DNA of 20,432 nucleotides from Collinsella sp. (GTDB lineage: Bacteria > Actinomycetota > Coriobacteriia > Coriobacteriales > Coriobacteriaceae): positions 10,287-30,718 of the forward strand of contig DXZO01000027.1 in the NCBI GenBank assembly GCA_019419625.1, written 5' to 3'. Below the pieces are notes generated by a model that saw only the letters and a program-made list of their open reading frames with translations, was not told where the DNA came from and searched no databases. Shown here piece after piece: positions 15,847-20,432 of the stretch. Made by a program: the position numbers and the translations under genes. The stretch's first letter is position 1. The number at the start of each line of letters is the position of its first letter.

Positions 15847-16419
15847 TCAGCAATATATTTCATAGAAATGTTCGATGTTCCCAAAAGTCAGGTCGTTCAC
15901 CAGCACCCAAATGGGCACCGCACCATATGAATTTCGGTAATAGGCGATGAAATCTGATTTGCTATTAGATACCCTACGACCCAAAACCGACGTAAGGCCA
16001 GCAATCTCTTGCGCGAAATTGGCCCCATTTTTCCCGGCGCTAGCAAATTCATTTTCATCGCAATAATTTGACTGGAGAAGATACGCTTCGGGAGCTCGGT
16101 GGGCATTCGAAAAAGCATAGGCGACCGCAGTCTTGATTTTAGCCTCAGCCAAAATCAAATATCGAAACGTAAGAGACCTTAGCTCTCTATCAAAAGTGAA
16201 CAGAGTATATAAATCCGAAAACGATATGCCCTCAAGATACCGATCTTCGCCAGACTCTCTACTCTTGCCAGTATCGAGAAATGGATCCTTATAGCCATTG
16301 ACAATTGAGTAGTAGCCCTCACGCATCAGAGTGGGACCAGTATCCTCATCGACATCCAAACCGCGAGATTCAAGAAGTCGAACTTGCTCATCGATAGTCA
16401 AAAAGGGCTTATCAGACAT
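15847..16419 (-). CDS. Abi_2 (AbiD/AbiF) family protein, C-terminally truncated
   Basis: 190 aa. LTIDEQVRLLESRGL (7-21), the YYSIVNGYKDPFL segment (36-48), FTFDRELRSLTFRYLILAEAKIKTAVAYAFS (73-103) and PIWVLVNDLTFGNIEHFYEIYC (169-190) follow the Abi_2 pattern in order. Members are usually around 300 aa and carry a HEPN RX4-6H motif (RN.CAHH) after this point; here a TGA ends the protein right after FYEIYC, so that motif is missing. I find no continuation in other frames before the next gene begins 43 nt on. The protein is therefore probably a remnant or a natural short form without RNase activity. Translation start is firm: AAGGAG five nt before ATG. Homologues are abortive-infection or toxin proteins. 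Confidence 0.85.
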   Translation of the reverse strand: MSDKPFLTIDEQVRLLESRGLDVDEDTGPTLMREGYYSIVNGYKDPFLDTGKSRESGEDRYLEGISFSDLYTLFTFDRELRSLTFRYLILAEAKIKTAVAYAFSNAHRAPEAYLLQSNYCDENEFASAGKNGANFAQEIAGLTSVLGRRVSNSKSDFIAYYRNSYGAVPIWVLVNDLTFGNIEHFYEIYC

Positions 16420-16436
16420 ACCAACTCCTTAAATGA

Positions 16437-16512
16437 AGAGAGACGGCCATCCATAAGAACAGCCGTCTCTCCGCAGGACGTAGGCCCGTAGGTTGACTAC
16501 GTCAATACCGCA
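16437..16512 (-). ncRNA. Structured leader RNA upstream of the Abi_2 gene (candidate antitoxin-like RNA)
   Basis: Downstream of a promoter at 16547-16519 the minus strand can form two successive hairpins. The first pairs GACGTAG (16503-16497) with CTACGTC (16483-16477) around a 13-nt loop; the second pairs GAGAGACGGC (16471-16462 on the minus strand) with GCCGTCTCTC (16447-16438) around a 14-nt loop. UUCAUUU follows the second hairpin, like a weak terminator, before the AAGGAG and start of the Abi_2 gene. A short RNA with its own promoter and an end hairpin just before an Abi_2/AbiF toxin gene recalls the RNA-guarded AbiF and ToxIN arrangements. This function is an inference; an attenuator in the mRNA leader is the alternative. 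Confidence 0.4.
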
Positions 16513-16518
16513 ATATTT

Positions 16519-16547
16519 ACTTTATCCCCTGGACTCCAAGGGGTCAA
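16519..16547 (-). promoter_or_regulatory. Promoter for the leader RNA/Abi_2 gene, with an operator-like palindrome
   Basis: TTGACC (16547-16542) and TAAAGT (16524-16519) are separated by exactly 17 nt. The spacer is almost filled by an imperfect palindrome at 16526-16543 (CCCC..GGGG arms with TGGA/TCCA inside), as expected for an operator bound by a dimeric repressor. The -35 begins only 7 nt after the stop codon of the preceding gene, so this would be a separate transcription unit. Confidence 0.5.
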
Positions 16548-16553
16548 TTCAAA

Positions 16554-17225
16554 TTAGGAGAGCAGAAATCCTTCATGAACCTGTTCCGACTGCGGCTCGA
16601 TCACTAAGATGTCCTGCGGAGCAATCGAACCTTCAATAGCCCCATCAACCTCAAGCGAGAGCTGATCCGCATCGGAAAAACCGTCAAGCGCCTTTACAAA
16701 CTTTGACATAATTGGATCCTGAGCATAAGGCTGGATACGATTAAAATTAAAGGCAAATTTCACCCTGATCGGAATTCCCATTTCCGTCAGCCTCTCACCC
16801 GCACCAGGCCCTAAACCGCCCTCCACCGACCACCTAAACGTTTCCCCACCCAAAGTCGCTGAATATTTCGAATAACGGTTGCTCATAGACTCAAGCAGAT
16901 AGAAACATACATGGTTGCTCCGACGAGGATGTTCGTCTAAATAATGCTTCGCTATCCGAAGAACCGCATCAATCCTGTTTGAATCTAGCCCAACGATATC
17001 GTATAAACTGCGAAACCGATCAATCGTCTCAGTTTTTGAATATGCTTTGAGTCCCCCGTGCCTTATTTCTTCTTCCGAGAGCACCCTAGTCGCGTGCCAC
17101 CCCGTAATTTTTTCCCTATTGAAAAGCTCTATGAGTGCGGCTCGACCCCTTCCATCAGAACCGCACAGCTTTCGATAGTCAGAATGCAATCGCATTAAAT
17201 CGATACGGTTATCGAGATCGTACAT
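16554..17225 (-). CDS. Possible ADP-ribosyltransferase-fold protein
   Basis: 223 aa, soluble. ITGWHATRVLSEEEIRHGGLKAY (from residue 40) has the HxT motif (His44, Thr46) followed by a helix and GL, the opening pattern of ADP-ribosyltransferase and KptA/DarT-like folds. SNHVCFYLLES (103-113) fits the next strand, and GAIEGSIAPQDILVIEP (195-211, Glu198) fits the late Glu-containing strand with a P.DI ending. Taken together these suggest an NAD-dependent ART-like enzyme, perhaps a toxin, but overall similarity cannot be checked here. ATG at 17225 has AGAAGGG eight nt upstream. No immunity or antitoxin gene is obvious next to it. It lies between the larger HEPN protein gene and the leader RNA/Abi_2 unit. 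Confidence 0.7.
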   Translation of the reverse strand: MYDLDNRIDLMRLHSDYRKLCGSDGRGRAALIELFNREKITGWHATRVLSEEEIRHGGLKAYSKTETIDRFRSLYDIVGLDSNRIDAVLRIAKHYLDEHPRRSNHVCFYLLESMSNRYSKYSATLGGETFRWSVEGGLGPGAGERLTEMGIPIRVKFAFNFNRIQPYAQDPIMSKFVKALDGFSDADQLSLEVDGAIEGSIAPQDILVIEPQSEQVHEGFLLS

Positions 17226-17402
17226 ATTTCAAGCCCTTCTTTAACGCCATCACACGAGTAGAATTGCTCAAGGCGAGATAGCAACAACACTAAAAAGAAT
17301 ATTTGTCCGCTTGAACACCGCTGTTTATTGCGAGACGGCGCACACGGCGTCGACGGGAAAACCATCGATACAGACAACGCTGTTAGCAATGGCATCCGCG
17401 CC

Positions 17403-18548
17403 TTACATACCCCAAGGCACCTTTAACGGATCAAATCTTGGAAAGGCGATTAACTCACAAAGCGAGCGTTCCAGCTTGGAGCGAACAGCCATAAGTTCGG
17501 TTTTAAACCCTTGCAAATCCAATCCCATCTGGTTATTACAGGCTATATCGAGTATTGACCACGAGGAGGAGCAACCGGAAGGATCAGACACAAGCTTCTC
17601 CGAAAAGTCGTAGTGCATGAATGCGTTTCGCAAAGGATGAGCGCGCTTAATCCATCTCTTATCTTCTCTCGAAATAAGCCTCTCGACTTCAGACAGAAAC
17701 CTGTTCGTACAAAGATCAAGCTCCGCATGGGTCCTTGCAAAGGTAGTAAATATCTGAAGAGCCCTTGCGACATGGTCCAAACTCAAACAGGAATACTTAA
17801 TAAAAACCGCGTCAGTAAAGAATCCTGCTTCAAACAAAACATCAACTGATACAAGCAGCATAAGGAGCTCAGAAAGAAAAAAGAAAATCACGTCGTCCTT
17901 GCATCCAATGATTTTTACCTTTTTGACCAAATCTTCGAATCGGCGATCATTCGAACGAGTTTCAAAGGCTGAAACATCAAAAACAGACCGATCTGCATAA
18001 TACGATTGAGAAAAACGATATAAATAGCTACCAGAAAACGCCGAATGGTATCCGATTTCATACGGAAAGCTAGTGGCGCTTGAACCGAGAAGCTCCGATG
18101 AGTCCTTGGTAAAGAGATGAATGGAAGAAAAGGTTGCATAACAGGGAAGTTCACCGTAATAGGTGATTCCGATATTGTTTCGAAACCTATTGAGAAGCTT
18201 TGGAAAGGGACCACCATAGAATTGCTTATTGAGTTGATCTATTACGGCTCGGGTTTCCGAAAGATAATCATAGAAGCTCATTTTGTTCGAGCTGAGAGAC
18301 TTTGTCATATGCCGAATACGAGTTACGCGTAGATCTTCTACGGGAATATGAAAACCGAGCTTCTTATTAATGAAAGGAATCGCATCGTGCACAGCAACCG
18401 CTACGAACGGAAGCGCCGTGATATCAAGAGCGATTGCCTCATTGGGAAATTGTTCTGCATGTCTCACCATACGACCAATGAATAGGCCCTCGTCGATGAT
18501 AAGCCGCCAGCTAAACAAATCTCTGGAGTCAAGGTGGATATCTAGCAT
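17403..18548 (-). CDS. HEPN-motif protein, 381 aa
   Basis: 381 aa. The N-terminal half (1-210) is alpha/beta without recognised motifs. From about 215 the protein becomes all-helical, with a very hydrophobic helix (FFFLSELLMLLVSVDVLF, 222-239) followed by amphipathic helices, and ends its core with HPLRNAFMHYDF. RNAFMH (307-312) is an RX4H motif with a polar residue after the Arg, the signature of HEPN ribonucleases. The protein is thus a candidate HEPN RNase with an N-terminal domain that could sense or bind a partner. The ATG at 18548 lacks a clear ribosome-binding site (a GGGG lies 14 nt away), and a stop two codons upstream excludes an in-frame extension. The family is otherwise unknown to me. 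Confidence 0.78.
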   Translation of the reverse strand: MLDIHLDSRDLFSWRLIIDEGLFIGRMVRHAEQFPNEAIALDITALPFVAVAVHDAIPFINKKLGFHIPVEDLRVTRIRHMTKSLSSNKMSFYDYLSETRAVIDQLNKQFYGGPFPKLLNRFRNNIGITYYGELPCYATFSSIHLFTKDSSELLGSSATSFPYEIGYHSAFSGSYLYRFSQSYYADRSVFDVSAFETRSNDRRFEDLVKKVKIIGCKDDVIFFFLSELLMLLVSVDVLFEAGFFTDAVFIKYSCLSLDHVARALQIFTTFARTHAELDLCTNRFLSEVERLISREDKRWIKRAHPLRNAFMHYDFSEKLVSDPSGCSSSWSILDIACNNQMGLDLQGFKTELMAVRSKLERSLCELIAFPRFDPLKVPWGM

Positions 18549-18633
18549 TGTTTATGAATACCCCGTTTACTATATCTAAGCCCGAAACACCCATCGCAGG
18601 CTCCGCCAAATCCGCTTACCCATACCACACCGG

Positions 18634-19329
18634 CTATCGCCTGGTCCAGAATCTCGGATTTAAACTCTCCTTTTCAATATGCTCGGCAAAGGCGACCCAG
18701 CTGCATCTCCATTCCGAGTAAAACGACTCAATCTCTAAAGCAGAATAGTTTTCGCCAATTTTCGAAGGCAAGACTGAGCCATGGGCGATTTCATTTCTTT
18801 TGTATTGGAAGTCATCGATATGACTCCAAGCTCTTCCCAAAATTGGCGCGGGGTCCCCCAAATCAAATAAATAACAGATAGTCCTAACCTGGGTCGACTT
18901 CATATAGCTCCCGTCATCTGGAAAATAATCAGTGAACTTCAAATCGCGAACATAAGAGTCGAGTAAAGACCGAACGTCCCTGGCGTTACCAATTTTGGTT
19001 TTTACATTAGACGCATCAGCATATGACCGAAAGGATGAATTTAAGGCTGCTGCTATAAACCCATCCTGCATGTTTTTCAATTTTCCCCTATAAGAATTGG
19101 CCGTCTCAAGAACAGCTCGAACAGTCCCTTTGAGTAGCTGCTCATAGGCCGAAAAAAGAAATACAAAGGAAATACCTTTAGCCGTCTTTACCAGAATATC
19201 ATCAGGAGAGGGATTCGATTCTCTATCGCCGATCTGTTCGAAAATATTAGCGGACCTCAAAAGCAGCTCAAGTTCCGACATGGACTGTTCAAATAGATCG
19301 ATCTGAGGTTTAAGGCTCAATGTATCCAT
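18634..19329 (-). CDS. HEPN-domain protein, MAE_28990/MAE_18760-like, partner of the DUF262 gene
   Basis: 231 aa, all-helical. A helix with SAYEQLLKGTVRAVLE (60-75) resembles the first conserved helix of MAE_28990/MAE_18760-type HEPN proteins, and KRNEIAHGS (177-185) contains the RX4H motif Arg178-His183 with the typical IAHG ending. HEPN proteins of this kind are RNases or RNase-derived partners in toxin and defence systems. Its ATG lies within the end of the DUF262 gene (20-nt overlap), so the two are made together. Family knowledge: such HEPN genes are recurrently paired with DUF262/ParB-like genes. No separate immunity gene is visible. Confidence 0.85.
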   Translation of the reverse strand: MDTLSLKPQIDLFEQSMSELELLLRSANIFEQIGDRESNPSPDDILVKTAKGISFVFLFSAYEQLLKGTVRAVLETANSYRGKLKNMQDGFIAAALNSSFRSYADASNVKTKIGNARDVRSLLDSYVRDLKFTDYFPDDGSYMKSTQVRTICYLFDLGDPAPILGRAWSHIDDFQYKRNEIAHGSVLPSKIGENYSALEIESFYSEWRCSWVAFAEHIEKESLNPRFWTRR

Positions 19330-20416
19330 GATTCAAAAAAGCCTCTTTTGCATAAGCAATCCGCCCCTTTACCTTAGGAAGCGAATTAGTTGCAGACGTC
19401 GTATACCCACGAAAAGCCTTAGAATCGATCCAGTTGTTTTTACTGCACACCTCAAGCTGGGGACATACTCTGAGAGCCTGCGCAGCCCCAACAGAGACTC
19501 CCTCAAACACGTTAGCAGGAGTTGATCCCTTTCCGCCCCGCTTCAACCCATTCGGAAAACACCGAGCAAGATAATTCATAACCCGATTGAATTCATCTCT
19601 ATATTCATCAAGCAGCTCCTCATCGTATTGATTGCCCTTCTCGATAAAGGAGTTAAGGAACTCTTTAACCGAGTGTTTAAAACCCTCTACACCGTTTAAA
19701 TAAGCAAAAAACCTGAGGACATATTCCTGAAGACTACCATCCGACTGGCGGTTTTTGGGGACAACAACAACAGTTCGAAAATCAGCATTGGATGACAGTT
19801 CATTAATTAAATCGAGAAAAACTCCGCGATAGATACAGGATCGCACCTCTTGAGATGTCAATGATATGCCTCCCGTATTCAGGCGCTCAAAGAGGTCGAA
19901 ACGGACCTGACGATCGCTTTTGTCATTCAGAACCGTTACCTTTATTGGGCGATCGAGAAAAATCGAGCGCATGTCTTCTGGCAAATCCGAAAAGCAGCAT
20001 CCATTAAGCTCGGGCAGCTTGCTTAATCCCTTAAGACATAGAGGAGCCTTCAAGCCCAACTCCTCGCGCTGTTCCCCTTCAAGAATAAAATTGACAATCG
20101 AGAGGCTACGCTGAAGTCCGTCCACAACTTCCCAAACAACAGCCTCATCTGGAGTAGAAGAAGTTGCCATAAATAAATTTGGAACCGGAATTCCCAGCAG
20201 AACCGACTCTATAAGGCCAGACTGTCTCTCATCGTCCCACCGAAACTGCCTCTGGTACTCAGGAGCAATATCGATTCTCTTTTTCAAAATCCTTCTTGTT
20301 AGCTCATCGCATGTAAGATCGTAAGTATCAAAACTAACTTTCATGCGCTGCGCTTGTAAAGCAGAACGCATGTCTTGAAACGTGGGTTTCATAATGCCCC
20401 AAACGTCATCGACCAC
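19310..20416 (-). CDS. DUF262 (ParB-like) protein, 5' end near right edge
   Basis: 368 aa from a GTG at 20416. DUF262 hallmarks are present: PEYQRQFRW (52-60), IESVLLGIPVP (69-79), VVDGLQR (97-103; the DGQQR-type nucleotide/catalytic motif, with Leu for the usual first Gln) and FERLNTGGISLTSQEVRSCIYRG (176-198). The fold is ParB/sulfiredoxin-like; relatives include the N-terminal part of GmrSD type IV restriction enzymes, where it binds and hydrolyses nucleotides. This protein lacks the DUF1524 (HNH) nuclease domain found in many fused forms; its effector is probably the HEPN protein whose gene overlaps its end. The start is uncertain: an ATG at 20392 has a GGGG just upstream, and the frame remains open to the right edge. 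Confidence 0.85.
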   Translation of the reverse strand: MVDDVWGIMKPTFQDMRSALQAQRMKVSFDTYDLTCDELTRRILKKRIDIAPEYQRQFRWDDERQSGLIESVLLGIPVPNLFMATSSTPDEAVVWEVVDGLQRSLSIVNFILEGEQREELGLKAPLCLKGLSKLPELNGCCFSDLPEDMRSIFLDRPIKVTVLNDKSDRQVRFDLFERLNTGGISLTSQEVRSCIYRGVFLDLINELSSNADFRTVVVVPKNRQSDGSLQEYVLRFFAYLNGVEGFKHSVKEFLNSFIEKGNQYDEELLDEYRDEFNRVMNYLARCFPNGLKRGGKGSTPANVFEGVSVGAAQALRVCPQLEVCSKNNWIDSKAFRGYTTSATNSLPKVKGRIAYAKEAFLNHGYIEP

Positions 20417-20432
20417 TAGACCACTTCTGAGT

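Noticed and set aside
17195..17395. 66-aa open frame on the minus strand between the 381-aa and 223-aa genes
   Set aside because: It overlaps the start of the 223-aa gene and lacks a ribosome-binding site; the composition is unconvincing. The 177-bp gap otherwise shows nothing I can name.
12198..20432. CRISPR array, tRNA attachment site or integrase for the accessory block
   Set aside because: No regularly spaced direct repeats, no cloverleaf-like sequence and no recombinase motifs were seen in the window.

Overview
The window looks like a piece of a high-GC, Gram-positive gut actinobacterial genome. My best guess is Collinsella or another Coriobacteriia, judged from codon and base composition, from a Pel locus without any outer-membrane genes, and from the style of the intergenic repeats. 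The genus is an inference. Every gene I can support lies on the minus strand.

Left part (about 1-11600, GC-rich). The 5' part of an unrecognised gene runs off the left edge (1-316). Next comes a tightly packed eight-gene exopolysaccharide operon, transcribed from about 11560 down to a stem-loop at 399-422. In transcription order it encodes PelD (c-di-GMP receptor, fused to an SDR-like domain), PelE, a membrane-anchored PelA-type deacetylase, PelF (GT4 glycosyltransferase), PelG (polymer transporter), a CotH-like lipoprotein, a VTC/TTM polyphosphate-polymerase-like protein and a DUF4956 membrane protein. Neighbouring genes overlap or lie within 3 nt, several as stop/start overlaps, so they are probably translated together. 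The expected picture is that c-di-GMP binds the PelD I-site, PelD/PelE switch on PelF/PelG synthesis and export, and the deacetylase modifies the polymer outside. The last three genes form an accessory surface or phosphate module of unknown job.

Middle (11522-12197, no gene). This holds the pel promoter region with a small palindrome at the -35 element. It also holds two tandem, diverged copies of a ~124-bp element with terminal inverted repeats (MITE- or REP-like), and a stem-loop whose pairing is kept by G-U wobbles only on the minus strand.

Right part (12198-20432, visibly lower GC). This is an accessory block that looks like a defence or toxin island. In transcription order it has a DUF262 (ParB-like) protein overlapping a HEPN protein (RNEIAH motif), then a second, larger protein with a HEPN-type RX4H motif, then an ADP-ribosyltransferase-like protein. 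After these come a short structured leader with its own promoter and two hairpins, a truncated Abi_2 (AbiD/AbiF) protein, a zinc-finger/HNH-like protein, a small protein translationally coupled to a ClpP/SppA-like serine protease (SDH_sah type), and a 330-aa protein of unknown function. No integrase, tRNA gene, CRISPR array or transposase gene is visible.
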